Origin: Alphaproteobacteria bacterium
Lineage (GTDB): Bacteria > Pseudomonadota > Alphaproteobacteria > Micropepsales > Micropepsaceae
Reading direction: 5' to 3'
Length of the DNA stretch: 64,000 nt
NCBI GenBank assembly: GCA_017983635.1
Contig: JAGOBA010000001.1
Location: forward strand, 124,001 to 188,000
The position numbers and the translations under genes were made by a program. Below the pieces are notes generated by a model that worked only from the letters and a program-made list of their open reading frames with translations, had not been told where the DNA came from and ran no database searches. Shown piece by piece: positions 42,881-53,088 of the stretch; position 1 is the stretch's first letter, and each line of letters opens with the position of its first letter.

Positions 42881-45237
42881 CCGCCTCCTCCATCGGCACT
42901 TCCGTCAAGCGGAAAGAGGACCACCGTTTCATTACGGGACAGGGCCGCTACACCGATGACATCAACCGCCCCGGCCAAGCGCATGCGTATTTTCTGCGCA
43001 GCCCGCACGCACACGCAAAAATCCGCAGCCTCGACACCAGCGCCGCCCGGGCACTGAGAGGTGTTGTCGGCGTGCTCACCGGCGCGGACCTCGCCGCCGA
43101 TAAGCTCGGCACCCTGACCTGCGGTTGGATGGTGACGTCGAAAGACGGCACGCCGATGAAGGCGGGCGTCCATCCCGCTCTAGCGGTCGACCGCGTGCGC
43201 TATGTCGGCGACCATGTCGCCATCGTCATCGCCGAGACCCACGCCCTCGCGAAAGACGCCGCCGAGCTCGTCAAGGTCGAATACGAGGAACTCCCCGCCG
43301 TCGTCGACCCCGCGCAGGCCGCGGATGCAGGCGCTGCGCTGCTTCACCCCGAAGCGCCGCGCAACACGATTTATCAATGGGAGCTCGGCAACAGGCCGGA
43401 GACCGAGGCCGCCTTCAAGAAGGCCGCGACGGTCGTCAAGCTCGACCTCACGAACAACCGCCTGATCCCGAACGCGATGGAACCGCGCGCCTGCGTCGGC
43501 GAATATGACGACGGCACCGGCGGCTACACCTTATATGTAACCAGCCAGAACCCGCACGTGGCTCGGCTTGTGTTGTCCGCCTTCATAGGCCTCGCGCCCG
43601 AACACAAGCTCCGCGTCGTCGCCCCCGATGTCGGCGGCGGCTTCGGCTCCAAGATCTTCATCTACGCCGAAGAAGTCGTCTGCACCTGGGCCGCCAAGAA
43701 AGTCGGACGACCGGTGAAGTGGACGGCTGAGCGCGCGGAGTCCTTCCTCTGCGACGCGCACGGCCGCGACCACGTCACACATGCCGAACTCGCGCTCGAC
43801 GCCGGTGCGAAGATGCTGGGCCTGCGCGTGAAGACGATCGCGAACCTCGGCGCCTATATGTCGACGTTCTCGTCCAGCGTGCCGACCTATCTCTATGGGA
43901 CGCTGCTTTCGGGCCAATACGACTTGCCGGCCATCCATGTTGAGGTCGACGCGGTCTACACGAACACCGCCCCCGTCGACGCGTATCGCGGCGCCGGCCG
44001 CCCGGAAGCCACCTTCGTCATCGAACGCATCGTCGAGGAAGCGGCGCGCCAGTTGAAGCTTGACCCGGCCGAGTTGCGCCGGAAGAACTTCGTCCGCACG
44101 TTCCCGCACCAAACCCCGGTGATCATGAACTACGACGCCGGCGACTACGACGCCTCGCTGAGCGAAGCGCTGAAACTCGCCGATCACGCCGGCTTCCCGG
44201 CACGCAAAGCGGAAGCCAAAGCGCGCGGCAAGCTGCGCGGTATCGGCTTTTCGACCTATATCGAAGCCTGCGGCCTTGCCCCGTCCGCCGCCGTCGGCTC
44301 GCTCGGCGCCGGCGTCGGCCTTTGGGAGTCCGCCGAAGTCCGCGTGACGCCTACCGGCGGGGTCGAAGTCTTCACCGGCGCGCACAGTCACGGCCAAGGT
44401 CACGAGACAACGTTTGCGCAAGTCGTCGCCGGCCGCCTCGGCATCCCGTTGGAAAACGTCGAAATCATCCACGGCGACACCAACTCGGTGCAGTTCGGCA
44501 TGGGTACCTATGGTTCGCGCGCCGCGGTCGGTCTTACCGCCGTCAGCCGCGCGCTCGACAAGATCGAAGCCAAGGCCAAACGCATCGCCGCGCACGTGCT
44601 CGAAGCCTCAGCCGCCGACATCGTGTTCGAGAACGGCGAGTTCAAGGTCGCCGGGACCGACCGCAAGCTTGCCTTCCACGAACTGGCGCTCAATGCCTAT
44701 ATCGCGCACAAGTTCCCGACCTCGGAGATCGAACCGGGCCTGAAGGAAAGCGTCTTCCACGACCCGACGAACTTCACGTTCCCCGCCGGTTGCCACATCT
44801 GCGAAGTCGAGATCGATCCCGAGACCGGCGTGACCACGATTGTGAATTTCACCGCCGTCGACGACTTCGGCAACGTCATCAATCCGATGATCGTCGAGGG
44901 CCAAGTCCACGGCGGCATCGCGCAAGGCATCGGCCAGGCGCTGCTCGAGCACGGCGTCTACGACAAGGAGTCGGGTCAGTTGATCACCGGCTCCTATATG
45001 GACTACACCATGCCGCGCGCCGACGACCTGCCGCACTACAAGCTCGGCTTTACCGTTACGCCCTGCCCGTCCAACCCCTTGGGCATGAAAGGCTGCGGCG
45101 AAGCCGGCGCGATCGCGTCACCACCTGCCATCATCAACGCGATCACCGACGCGCTCGGCGTCAAAGAATTCAACATGCCCGCCACCCCGATGCGCGTGTG
45201 GGAAGCGATCCATCGCACCCGCGCCGCTGCCGAATAA
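42877..45237 (+). CDS. coxL: Molybdopterin-containing large subunit, form II CO dehydrogenase-like
   Basis: Predicted 786 residues of the xanthine dehydrogenase family. The active-site loop reads AYRGAGR at about residues 369-375. That is the form II signature; form I CO dehydrogenase has AYxCSFR with the copper-binding Cys. The catalytic Glu in [12 protein letters not shown] (near 742) is present. True CO oxidation by form II proteins is uncertain, so the substrate may be another carbonyl or heterocycle. Order is S-L-M with short overlaps. Confidence 0.93.
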   Translation: MTASSIGTSVKRKEDHRFITGQGRYTDDINRPGQAHAYFLRSPHAHAKIRSLDTSAARALRGVVGVLTGADLAADKLGTLTCGWMVTSKDGTPMKAGVHPALAVDRVRYVGDHVAIVIAETHALAKDAAELVKVEYEELPAVVDPAQAADAGAALLHPEAPRNTIYQWELGNRPETEAAFKKAATVVKLDLTNNRLIPNAMEPRACVGEYDDGTGGYTLYVTSQNPHVARLVLSAFIGLAPEHKLRVVAPDVGGGFGSKIFIYAEEVVCTWAAKKVGRPVKWTAERAESFLCDAHGRDHVTHAELALDAGAKMLGLRVKTIANLGAYMSTFSSSVPTYLYGTLLSGQYDLPAIHVEVDAVYTNTAPVDAYRGAGRPEATFVIERIVEEAARQLKLDPAELRRKNFVRTFPHQTPVIMNYDAGDYDASLSEALKLADHAGFPARKAEAKARGKLRGIGFSTYIEACGLAPSAAVGSLGAGVGLWESAEVRVTPTGGVEVFTGAHSHGQGHETTFAQVVAGRLGIPLENVEIIHGDTNSVQFGMGTYGSRAAVGLTAVSRALDKIEAKAKRIAAHVLEASAADIVFENGEFKVAGTDRKLAFHELALNAYIAHKFPTSEIEPGLKESVFHDPTNFTFPAGCHICEVEIDPETGVTTIVNFTAVDDFGNVINPMIVEGQVHGGIAQGIGQALLEHGVYDKESGQLITGSYMDYTMPRADDLPHYKLGFTVTPCPSNPLGMKGCGEAGAIASPPAIINAITDALGVKEFNMPATPMRVWEAIHRTRAAAE

Positions 45238-45248
45238 GGAACGAACCC

Positions 45249-46043
45249 ATGTATCAATTCCAATACTTCCGCCCGAAGTCGCTCGACGAAGCGCGTAAGC
45301 TCTACGAGAACAACGGCGACGCTAAGTTCCTCGCCGGTGGTCAGACGCTGATCCCGACGCTAAAGCAGCGCCTGGCGCAACCCACCGCGCTCATCGACCT
45401 CGGCGGCATCGCGCTGAGCGGCATCAAGGTCGCGGGCGGCATCGTCACCATCGGCGCCGGCACGAAGCACAACGACGTCGCAACGTCGGCCGATGTCAAA
45501 GGCGCGATCCCGGCGCTCGCCCACTTGGCCAGCCACATCGGCGACCCGGCCGTCCGCCACATGGGTACCCTCGGCGGCTCGATCGCCAACAACGACCCGG
45601 CCGCCGACTATCCGGCGGCGGTCCTTGGACTCGGTGCCACCGTCAAAACGACTTCGCGCACGATCAACGCCGACGACTTCTTCAGCGGCATGTTCGAAAC
45701 CGCATTGGACGAAGGCGAGATCGTTACCGAAGTGAACTTCCCCGTGCCGGAGAAGGCCGCCTACATGAAGTTCCCGAACCCGGCCTCCCGCTACGCGATG
45801 GTCGGCGTGTTCGTCGCCAAGACCAAAACCGGCGTCCGCGTCGCCGTCACCGGCGCCGCCAGCTGCGTCTTCCGCGAAAGCGCGATGGAAGCGGCCCTCA
45901 CAAAGTCCCTCACCCCCGACGCCGTCGCCAACATCAAAGTCTCCCCCGCGAACCTCAACGCCGACCTCCACGGCAGCGCCGAATACCGGGCGCACTTGGT
46001 GACGGTAATGGCGAAACGCGCGGTGGCCGCAGCGATCGCGTAG
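45249..46043 (+). CDS. coxM: FAD-binding medium subunit
   Basis: Predicted 264 residues. The PCMH FAD-binding motifs are KFLAGGQTLIPTLKQRL and the TLGGSIANNDPAADYPAA segment, with RHMGTLGG before it. It receives electrons from CoxS and reduces a quinone or another acceptor. AAGGA lies eight bases before the ATG at 45249. It is the last gene before the palindromic repeat at 46056 that separates the structural genes from coxDE. Confidence 0.94.
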   Translation: MYQFQYFRPKSLDEARKLYENNGDAKFLAGGQTLIPTLKQRLAQPTALIDLGGIALSGIKVAGGIVTIGAGTKHNDVATSADVKGAIPALAHLASHIGDPAVRHMGTLGGSIANNDPAADYPAAVLGLGATVKTTSRTINADDFFSGMFETALDEGEIVTEVNFPVPEKAAYMKFPNPASRYAMVGVFVAKTKTGVRVAVTGAASCVFRESAMEAALTKSLTPDAVANIKVSPANLNADLHGSAEYRAHLVTVMAKRAVAAAIA

Positions 46044-46055
46044 ATGAGACAAGCG

Positions 46056-46198
46056 CTTCTCCCCAACGGGGAGAAGCTGGCGCGCCGCGAAGCGGCGTGA
46101 CTGATGAGGGGACGCGTGCCGCGAGCGTTGGTGAGGCGTCCCCTCATCCGTCTCAGCGCCTTCGGCGCCGATCACCTTCTCCCGTGCCGGGAGAAGGG
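46056..46198. repeat. Nested palindromic intergenic repeat (143 bp)
   Basis: Outer arms CTTCTCCCC/GGGGAGAAG and CTTCTCCC/GGGAGAAG, a GCGCCG-rich middle stem, and an inner pair GATGAGGGGACGC / GCGTCCCCTCATC fold into a long nested hairpin. Its layout (paired C-rich/G-rich hairpins around a GC stem) resembles the element at 18149-18219. No gene in this stretch. Confidence 0.85.
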
Positions 46199-46250
46199 CT
46201 GGGAGTTTGAGTCAGCGCTTGAGTGGGGCCGCGCGTGCAACCCACGTAAC

Positions 46251-46283
46251 AAAAAAACCAGCCGGCACTCGCGCACCGGCTGG
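46251..46283 (-). terminator. Intrinsic terminator of the small secreted-protein gene
   Basis: On the minus strand CCAGCCGG pairs with CCGGCTGG around ten bases and is followed by seven T, 25 bases after the stop at 46308. Confidence 0.92.
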
Positions 46284-46307
46284 CTCAAACACTCTCAGCT
46301 CAGCGGC

Positions 46308-46670
46308 TTAGCCGGCGACGAGCGCGTACTTCACTTCGGCCTTGCCGTCCGGGGTCTTCGTCGACCAAGTGTCGCCCACCTTGCGCGCGTCGATCGGGAA
46401 GCAAGCAGGTGCCGTGCCGGCGGCCGGCGCGGGTTCCGTCTGCGTGAAGCAGGCTGTCTTGTCGTCTTTCCAAGCCCAGGTGCCCTTCGTCGTGCTGCCG
46501 TCCGGCAGAACCGACGAGTAGGTCTTGTCGGCGTTGACCTTCGACTTCGTGACCTTGCCGTCCGGCGCGGTGATGACGACCGTGTTGCCGTAGTAGCCGG
46601 CCAGGTTGTCGGCGAGCGCAACGCCGGCCGTGAGCGCCAGTGCGGCAGCCGCGAGCAGAATACGTTTCAT
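46308..46670 (-). CDS. Small secreted protein of unknown function
   Basis: Predicted 120 residues with a strong signal peptide (MKRILLAAAALALTAGVALA) and a beta-rich mature domain (NTVVITAPDGKVTKSKVNAD, GTWAWKDDKTACF, PACFPIDARKVGDTWST). Two Cys may pair. Similar small periplasmic proteins are frequent in alphaproteobacteria without known function. A GGAAGGA precedes the ATG by eight bases and an intrinsic terminator follows, so it is an independent transcript. Confidence 0.8.
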   Translation of the reverse strand: MKRILLAAAALALTAGVALADNLAGYYGNTVVITAPDGKVTKSKVNADKTYSSVLPDGSTTKGTWAWKDDKTACFTQTEPAPAAGTAPACFPIDARKVGDTWSTKTPDGKAEVKYALVAG

Positions 46671-46834
46671 GGAGTAAGTCCTTCCCATGGTTTCTTGTGA
46701 ACTCCGCATGCGAATAGCGGAAGCGGCGATTGAGCATATTTCGACGGCGCGTTCCAGCGCTCCGAACCGTCAAAACCGCCGTTGCTCGCGCTTTGTTCAG
46801 AACTTTCACCCAGCACGCGAGCGTATCGGCCGAC

Positions 46835-47767
46835 TTACACGCGCCCCTGACGCGAAAGCTGTGCCTCGCGAATCGTGATGTAGGCGCCGGCCGCAAAAAT
46901 GACGATGCCGCCGAGCATGGTCAGAACATCGGGAACCTCTGCGAAAAACAAAAGGCCCAGCAACGCGCCCCAGATCAGCTTCGTCGATTCGAGCGGCAAG
47001 ATCGCTGTCATCTCCGCCCGCCGGAACGCTTCGCCATAGAGCCAAAGGCCAAGCGTCGAGACGCCGGCGATCAAGAACGTCACGCCAAGATCGTGCAGCG
47101 TCGGCCACTGCCAAACCGGAATTGCCGCGATCGCCGTCACCGGTACGAACACAGCGACCGTGTAGAACCCTTGCGAGAACGCGCTGTCGGTCATGCCTAG
47201 CTCGCGGATGATAAGCTGACACCCGGCCCAGAGCGCGACCGAAACCAAGATGATCACCTGTCCCCACGACACGGTCTCGAAGCCGGGCCGCACCACCAAG
47301 AATACGCCGACCACGCCAACGGCGAGCGCCACCATCCGCCGCAGGCGGATCTTTTCGCCCAAGAACATGATCGCAATCGCTGTCGCCAAGATCGGCGCCG
47401 CGAACTCCAGCGCGGCCGCCTCCGCAAGCGGTACGATCGCCAGCGCCACGAACCACAGCAACATCGAGAATACGTGCAACAGCGCGCGCGACAGATGGAG
47501 GTGAAGCCGCACCGTCTTCAACGACGCAATCCCAAACCACCACAAGAGCGGCAACTGCATCAGGAAGCCGAAGAGCGAGCGGAAAAACGCGATCTCGACG
47601 GGCGGCAAGTCGCCCGACAGACCCCGGATCAAGGCGTTCGTGGTCGAAAAACAGAACGTCGCGGCCAGAATGCAGGCCATGCCAAGCAACGGCCCTTGCG
47701 CTAACCATGCGCTTGGCCTCGCTTCCATTGGCGCCACGGCTGCCTTAACTTCGCTCTGATGATCCAT
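46835..47767 (-). CDS. DMT superfamily (EamA) transporter
   Basis: Predicted 310 residues with about ten hydrophobic helices in two EamA repeats; FRSLFGFLMQLPLLWW and LLGLLFFAEVPDVLTMLGGIVIFAAGAYI are characteristic. It likely exports a small metabolite or amino acid; the substrate is unknown. With the ATG at 47767 its start overlaps the divergent coxD start by nine bases; an in-frame ATG at 47728 (MEARPS) would remove the overlap and is a reasonable alternative. It interrupts the cox cluster on the opposite strand. Confidence 0.88.
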   Translation of the reverse strand: MDHQSEVKAAVAPMEARPSAWLAQGPLLGMACILAATFCFSTTNALIRGLSGDLPPVEIAFFRSLFGFLMQLPLLWWFGIASLKTVRLHLHLSRALLHVFSMLLWFVALAIVPLAEAAALEFAAPILATAIAIMFLGEKIRLRRMVALAVGVVGVFLVVRPGFETVSWGQVIILVSVALWAGCQLIIRELGMTDSAFSQGFYTVAVFVPVTAIAAIPVWQWPTLHDLGVTFLIAGVSTLGLWLYGEAFRRAEMTAILPLESTKLIWGALLGLLFFAEVPDVLTMLGGIVIFAAGAYITIREAQLSRQGRV

Positions 47768-48667
47768 CCCCTGCCCACGTCGATCGACGAAACACTGAAC
47801 CTGCTGGGTGCCGGCGGTTATGTCGCCGGCCGCGATCTGGCGACCGTGCTCTATCTCGCGCTGAAGCTCGAACGTCCATTGTTCGTCGAAGGCGAACCTG
47901 GCACGGGCAAGACCGAGATCGCGAAAGTTTTGAGCGCGACATTAGGCCGCCGCCTCATCCGCCTGCAGTGCTACGAAGGCCTCGACGTTTCATCCGCCGT
48001 GTACGAATGGAATTACGCCGCGCAAATGACGGCGATCCGTTTGGCCGAACTGCAAGGCCAACACGATCGCGGACAGATCGAGAGCGAGATCTTCTCGAGC
48101 CGCTTCCTGATCAAGCGCCCGCTGTTGCAAGCGCTGGAGCCGCAGGCCGGCGGCCCGCCGGTGCTCCTCATCGACGAACTCGACCGAGCCGACGAACCGT
48201 TCGAAGCTTTTCTGCTCGAAGTCCTCGCCGACTTCCAAGTCTCAATCCCCGAACTCGGCGTTGTGAAGGCCGAGCGTCCACCGATTGTGATCATCACTTC
48301 GAACCGCACGCGCGAAATCCACGACGCGATCAAGCGCCGCTGTCTCTACCACTGGGTCGATTTCCCCGACGCACAACGCGAACTCGCGATCGTGCGCACG
48401 AAAGTCCCGGGCGTTGCCGAAAACCTCAACCGCGAAATCGTTGCCTTTGTTCAAGCCTTACGCAAGAGCGACCTCTTCAAACAACCGGGCGTCGCCGAGA
48501 CGTTGGACTGGGTCCAAGCCCTAACCGCCCTCGACACTGTCTCCCTGTCCCCGGAAACGGTACAGTCGACGCTCGGCGTATTGCTGAAATATCAGGACGA
48601 TCTCGCTAGACTCAAAGACCCAGAAATCACGCGCCTGATTGCTGAAGCGCGTAGCGCGGCGGCGTGA
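47759..48667 (+). CDS. coxD: CoxD-like MoxR-type AAA+ ATPase
   Basis: Predicted 302 residues. Walker A is GEPGTGKT (45-52), Walker B LLIDELDRADEPFEAFLLEVL, sensor 1 IIITSNRTREIHDAIKRRC. The block RLIRLQCYEGLDVSSAVYEWNYAAQM is specific to the CoxD group, which in Oligotropha helps mature the [CuSMoO2] site. It works with the VWA protein CoxE encoded downstream. Start ATG 47759 overlaps the divergent transporter gene. Confidence 0.94.
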   Translation: MIHPLPTSIDETLNLLGAGGYVAGRDLATVLYLALKLERPLFVEGEPGTGKTEIAKVLSATLGRRLIRLQCYEGLDVSSAVYEWNYAAQMTAIRLAELQGQHDRGQIESEIFSSRFLIKRPLLQALEPQAGGPPVLLIDELDRADEPFEAFLLEVLADFQVSIPELGVVKAERPPIVIITSNRTREIHDAIKRRCLYHWVDFPDAQRELAIVRTKVPGVAENLNREIVAFVQALRKSDLFKQPGVAETLDWVQALTALDTVSLSPETVQSTLGVLLKYQDDLARLKDPEITRLIAEARSAAA

Positions 48668-48740
48668 GATTGCGCCCGCCCTCAAAAAAATTCGTCATGG
48701 CCAGGGCCTTAGCGCTCCAAAGTGCGCGGGCGACGCGTCA

Positions 48741-49942
48741 ATGAGCCTCTTCGCCGACAACATCGTCCACTTTGCGCGCACGCTGCGCCGTGCAGGGTTC
48801 CCGCTTGGCACCGGGCAGATCAACGAGGCGCTGCGTGCCGTCGAAGCCGTTGGCGTTGCGCGCCGTGACGATCTTCGCGCCACGCTGTTCGCGACGCTCG
48901 TCACGCACCCCGGCCAACGCCAGATCTTCGATCAAGCGTTCGACGCGTTCTGGCGCGACCCAGGTTTGTTCGATAAGGCGCTCGCGGCACTGCTTCCTCA
49001 GACGCTGATCCCGCCAACCGAGCTTCCGCCGAGCGCCGGTGCGCGTCGCGTTGCCGAGGCGTTGCGCGGCCAAGCGCAACCGCGTGATGGCGAGGCGCGC
49101 ACCATCCTCGAACTCGATGCGCGTGAGTCCGCCTCCGCCGACGACCTGCTCGCGAACAAGGACTTCGAGCAAATGAGCGGCGAGGAGATCGCCCGCGCCA
49201 AAGCCGTGCTGGCGCACATGACCTGGTCGCTGCCCGAACGCACGACGCGCCGCACCTCCCCTGCCCCGCACGGCCACGCCTTTGACCTCCGCCGCACGCT
49301 GCGTAAGTCGCTCAAGACCGGCGGCAACATCGTCCGCTTGGAACGCCGACGCCGCCAAACCCGCGAGCCGCCGCTCGTCGTGCTTTGTGACATCTCCGGC
49401 TCCATGAGCGGCTATGCCCGCATGTGCCTCCACTTCTTGCATGGCCTGACCCACACCCGTCGCATCCGCGGCGGCGCCACGCACACCTTCCTGTTCGGCA
49501 CACGTCTGACCAACATCACCCGCGCTCTGCGCCTACGCGACCCCGACGAAGCGCTGATGAAAGCGGCCGCGCTCACACCGGACTGGGACGGCGGCACCCG
49601 CATCGCCGAGGCTCTCACCCGCTTCAACCGCGACTGGTCGCGCCGCGTGCTGGGCCAAGGCGCGGTCGTCCTCTTGATAACCGACGGCCTGGAGCGCGAC
49701 GACATCACTGCGCTCAGCCGCGCCGCCGATCGCCTGCACCGCTCGGCCAGCCGCGTGGTATGGTTGAACCCGCTGCTCCGCTACGACGCGTTCGCGCCAA
49801 AGGCTCAGGGCGTAAAATCCTTGCTCGCCCATGTGGACGAATTGCGCCCGGTGCACAATCTAGCAAGCATGGCCGACCTTGCGGCCGCACTTTCCGGCGA
49901 AGCGCGCAAGGACCGGCTACAGACGACAAGGGACCGCGCCGC

Positions 49943-49946
<4 letters not shown>
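48741..49946 (+). CDS. coxE: CoxE-like VWA protein
   Basis: Predicted 401 residues. The N-terminal CoxE domain (SLFADNIVHFARTLRRAGFPLGTGQI) precedes a VWA domain with MIDAS DISGSMSGY near residue 217 and GGTRIAEAL later. Partner of CoxD in metal-site maturation of molybdenum hydroxylases. The ATG at 48741 is chosen because the CoxE family begins at this point; upstream in-frame codons are non-homologous. Its end overlaps the XdhC-like gene by ATGA. Confidence 0.93.
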
Positions 49947-50263
<317 letters not shown>

Positions 50264-50941
50264 GTGAAACGCGAAACGCTCAAAGCGCTGACCGCCGCGC
50301 GCGCCAAGGGCGAAACCATCGTCCTTGCCACGCGCCTCGACACCGGCGAAGAACACCTGGTCCGCGACGGCACCGACGCGCTCGCCCTCGCCGCTCGAAA
50401 GGCGTCCGCCCGCGACCAAAGTACGAGCGTCGAGGTCGACGGTGCGACCTGGTTCCTCAACGTCTTCAACGCCCCGCCAAAACTCTACATCGTCGGCGCC
50501 GTGCACATCGCCCAACCGCTGAGCCAGATCGCGGCGCTCTCCGCGTTCGACGTCACGGTCATCGACCCACGCACCGCGTTCGCGACCAACGAGCGCTTCC
50601 CGAACCTGCATCTGATCGCCGCGTGGCCGGACGAAGCGTTGGCCGACTTGCCCCTCGACCGCCGCACCGCCGTCGTGACGCTCACCCACGACCCGAAGCT
50701 CGACGACCCCGCACTGGTCGCCGCGCTGCGCTCCGACGCCTTCTACATCGGCGCGCTGGGTTCCAAGAAAACCCACGCCGCCCGTGTCGCGCGCCTGAAA
50801 GCGGCTGGCTTCGACGACGCCGCTATCGCACGCATTCATGGCCCCGTCGGCCTCGACATCGGCGCCGTTTCGCCGGCGGAGATCGCCGTCTCGATCATGG
50901 CGCAGATCGTCGACCGTCTGCGCGACGAACCCGCCGCATGA
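50264..50941 (+). CDS. XdhC Rossmann-domain protein
   Basis: Predicted 225 residues, GTG start directly after the previous stop. The XdhC C-terminal Rossmann domain shows PPKLYIVGAVHIAQPLSQIAA, DPRTAFATNERF and YIGALGSKKTHAARVARL, with GLDIGAVSPAEIAVSIMAQI at the end. Together with the 106-residue protein it makes a full XdhC/CoxI function in cofactor maturation. It overlaps the MobA-fusion gene by ATGA. Confidence 0.93.
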   Translation: MKRETLKALTAARAKGETIVLATRLDTGEEHLVRDGTDALALAARKASARDQSTSVEVDGATWFLNVFNAPPKLYIVGAVHIAQPLSQIAALSAFDVTVIDPRTAFATNERFPNLHLIAAWPDEALADLPLDRRTAVVTLTHDPKLDDPALVAALRSDAFYIGALGSKKTHAARVARLKAAGFDDAAIARIHGPVGLDIGAVSPAEIAVSIMAQIVDRLRDEPAA

Positions 50942-52668
50942 AGTTCGGCCGCATCCCAACCGCCCGCGCCGTCGGCACGATCCTCGCGCACGGCGTGTCG
51001 GCGGGTGACGTGAACTTCAAGAAAGGCCGCACACTCGTCGCCGACGACATCGACGCATTGAACAAAGCCGGCGTCACAGACGTCATGGCTGCCGAACTCG
51101 AGCCGGACGACGTGCCTGAAGACATCGCTGCCCGCCGGATCGGTGAGGCCCTGCGGGGTGCCAACACCGACCTCTCGACCGCGATGACCGGCCGCACGAA
51201 CCTCTACGCCGCCGACCGCGGCCTCGTCCGCATTGACGCCACCCGCATCAACGCCATCAACGCCATCCACGAAAGCATTACCGTCGCGACCCTTGCCCCA
51301 TTCGAACTGGTCGAGCGCCGCCAGATGCTTGCCACGATCAAGGTCATCCCCTTCGCCGCACCGGAGTGGGCCGTGGCCAAGGCGGAAGCGCTGGCCGCTG
51401 CCACGTCTCAAACGGTGTCATGGACCGCGAAGGCGGACCACCCACGACTTTCTTCCGGCGCTGAAAAAGAAGTCGTCGGTGGTCCGCCTTCGCGGACCAT
51501 GACACCAATTCGGAGGGCGGCGGTAAACGTTGCAACTTTCGGCGCCAAACGCATCGCTTTGATCTCGACAACGTTGCCAACGATGAAGGCAGCGTTGCTC
51601 GACAAGAACCGCACTGTGCTCGATCAACGTCTGAGCGCGCTCGGCAGCGCCGTCATCGACGAAACACGCTGCGCTCACGACAGCACCGCGATCGCCGCAG
51701 CTATCGACAAGTGCCGCACACACAAGCCCGACCTCATCCTGATCTTCGGCGCCTCCGCCACGACCGACCGCGCCGACGCGGTACCCGCGGGCCTGGTCGC
51801 TGCCGGCGGCCAGATCGAACACTTCGGCATGCCGGTCGACCCCGGCAACCTGTTGCTGCTTGGTAAGATCGCCGCAACGCCGGTGGTCGGTCTTCCCGGC
51901 TGCGCCCGTTCGCCAAAACTCAACGGCTTCGACTGGGTGCTGCAACGCCTCTGCGCCGATATCCCGGTGACACCCGGCGACATTACCGCGATGGGCGTCG
52001 GCGGCTTGCTGAAAGAAATTCCGACGCGCCCGCAACCGCGCGATCTCTCACAACCCAAACCCCAGCGCGCCCCGAAGGTCGCAGCGCTCGTCCTCGCCGC
52101 CGGCAAATCGACCCGCATGGGTGACAGCAACAAGCTGGTGCTCGACCTGCACGGCAAACCGATGATCGCGCGCACCGTCGCCGCTATCGCGGCCTGCGCC
52201 GCCGCTTCGATCACCGTCGTTACCGGTCACAACGCCGACGCGATCAAGGCCGCACTTGCGGGCGAGCCGGTCGAACTCGTTCACAACCCGCACTTCGCCG
52301 AGGGCATGTCGACATCGCTGAAAGCGGGTCTCGCCGCCCTTCCCGCCGACGCCGACGCCGTGCTCATCTGTCTGGGCGACATGCCCGCGGTCACGCCCGA
52401 CGCCATCGGGAAAATCATTGCAGCCTTTAACCCAACTGAGGGCCGCGCCATCGTCGCGCCGACGTTCCGAGGCAAACGCGGCAATCCCGTGCTCTTCGCC
52501 CGCGCGTTCTTTGACGAGATGCGCACAGCCACCGGCGACGCCGGCGCCCGGGCGCTACTTTCCGCGCATGCCGACGCCGTGTATGAGGTGGAGACAGATG
52601 CTGGCGTCCTCGCCGACGCCGACACGCCGGCCGCCTTCGCCGCCCTCAAAGCGGACCTTGAGAAATGA
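50938..52668 (+). CDS. Molybdopterin-binding / MobA-like nucleotidyltransferase fusion
   Basis: Predicted 576 residues. The N-terminal ~370 residues are a MoeA-like molybdopterin-binding domain (VGTILAHGVSAGDVNFKKGR, GMPVDPGNLLLLGKI, VGLPGCARSPKLNGFDWVLQRL). The C-terminal ~190 are a MobA/MocA-type nucleotidyltransferase (ALVLAAGKSTRMGDSNKLVLDLHGKPM, CLGDMPAV). It likely attaches CMP or GMP to molybdopterin for the CoxL enzyme. Residues about 160-190 come from a palindromic DNA insertion (51414-51506) and look foreign. It is coupled to its neighbours by ATGA overlaps. Confidence 0.92.
   Translation: MKFGRIPTARAVGTILAHGVSAGDVNFKKGRTLVADDIDALNKAGVTDVMAAELEPDDVPEDIAARRIGEALRGANTDLSTAMTGRTNLYAADRGLVRIDATRINAINAIHESITVATLAPFELVERRQMLATIKVIPFAAPEWAVAKAEALAAATSQTVSWTAKADHPRLSSGAEKEVVGGPPSRTMTPIRRAAVNVATFGAKRIALISTTLPTMKAALLDKNRTVLDQRLSALGSAVIDETRCAHDSTAIAAAIDKCRTHKPDLILIFGASATTDRADAVPAGLVAAGGQIEHFGMPVDPGNLLLLGKIAATPVVGLPGCARSPKLNGFDWVLQRLCADIPVTPGDITAMGVGGLLKEIPTRPQPRDLSQPKPQRAPKVAALVLAAGKSTRMGDSNKLVLDLHGKPMIARTVAAIAACAAASITVVTGHNADAIKAALAGEPVELVHNPHFAEGMSTSLKAGLAALPADADAVLICLGDMPAVTPDAIGKIIAAFNPTEGRAIVAPTFRGKRGNPVLFARAFFDEMRTATGDAGARALLSAHADAVYEVETDAGVLADADTPAAFAALKADLEK
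51414..51506. repeat. In-frame palindromic insertion inside the MobA-fusion gene
   Basis: Arms 51414-51450 and 51470-51506 are inverted copies with 35 of 37 positions paired, around a 19-base loop. Arm to arm it spans 93 bases, exactly 31 codons, and keeps the reading frame. Its translation (SWTAKADHPRLSSGAEKEVV within it) has no counterpart in what I know of the domain family. Confidence 0.93.
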
Positions 52669-53084
52669 CCGACGAACTTTACGCGAAAGAACTGCTGCGC
52701 TGGGCCGCCGACGTCAGCCATGCGGGCCACCTACCCGACCCCAAGCGCGCGGCCACGGTGAACAACGCCATGTGCGGCGACAAAGTAACGATCGAGTTCG
52801 CCGTCGATCCGACGCACGAAGTCAGCGAATGCCGCCACGACACGAAGGCTTGTGTTTTGACGCAAGCGTCGGCGGCTATCGTCGCTGCCAAGGCCGGGGG
52901 CGAAGACGCCCGCTCGCTCGCGCGTCTCAAGAAGCAAGTGACCGCCATGCTGAAAGACGGCGCCCCGGCTCCGGAAGGCAAATGGTCCGCCTTCGAAATC
53001 TTCGCCCCGGTGCGCGGTCACAAGAGCCGCCATACCTGCGTGCTGTTGCCGTTGGAAGCCGCGGAGGAGGCACTCTCCTGGTAG
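52665..53084 (+). CDS. IscU/NifU-like iron-sulfur scaffold protein
   Basis: Predicted 139 residues of the NifU N-terminal family. Three Cys in the expected order are present: AMCGD, KACVLTQAS and HTCVLLPLEA. The usual GAPxCGD is degenerate (NNAMCGD). It overlaps the MobA-fusion gene by ATGA, so it is probably transcribed with the molybdoenzyme genes and may assist cluster assembly for CoxS; that link is inferred from position. Confidence 0.85.
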   Translation: MTDELYAKELLRWAADVSHAGHLPDPKRAATVNNAMCGDKVTIEFAVDPTHEVSECRHDTKACVLTQASAAIVAAKAGGEDARSLARLKKQVTAMLKDGAPAPEGKWSAFEIFAPVRGHKSRHTCVLLPLEAAEEALSW

Positions 53085-53088
53085 TCCG

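Noticed and set aside
43531..44595. Long minus-strand open frame opposite coxL
   Set aside because: Lies wholly inside coxL in antisense; Arg/Gly/Val-rich composition with no motif.
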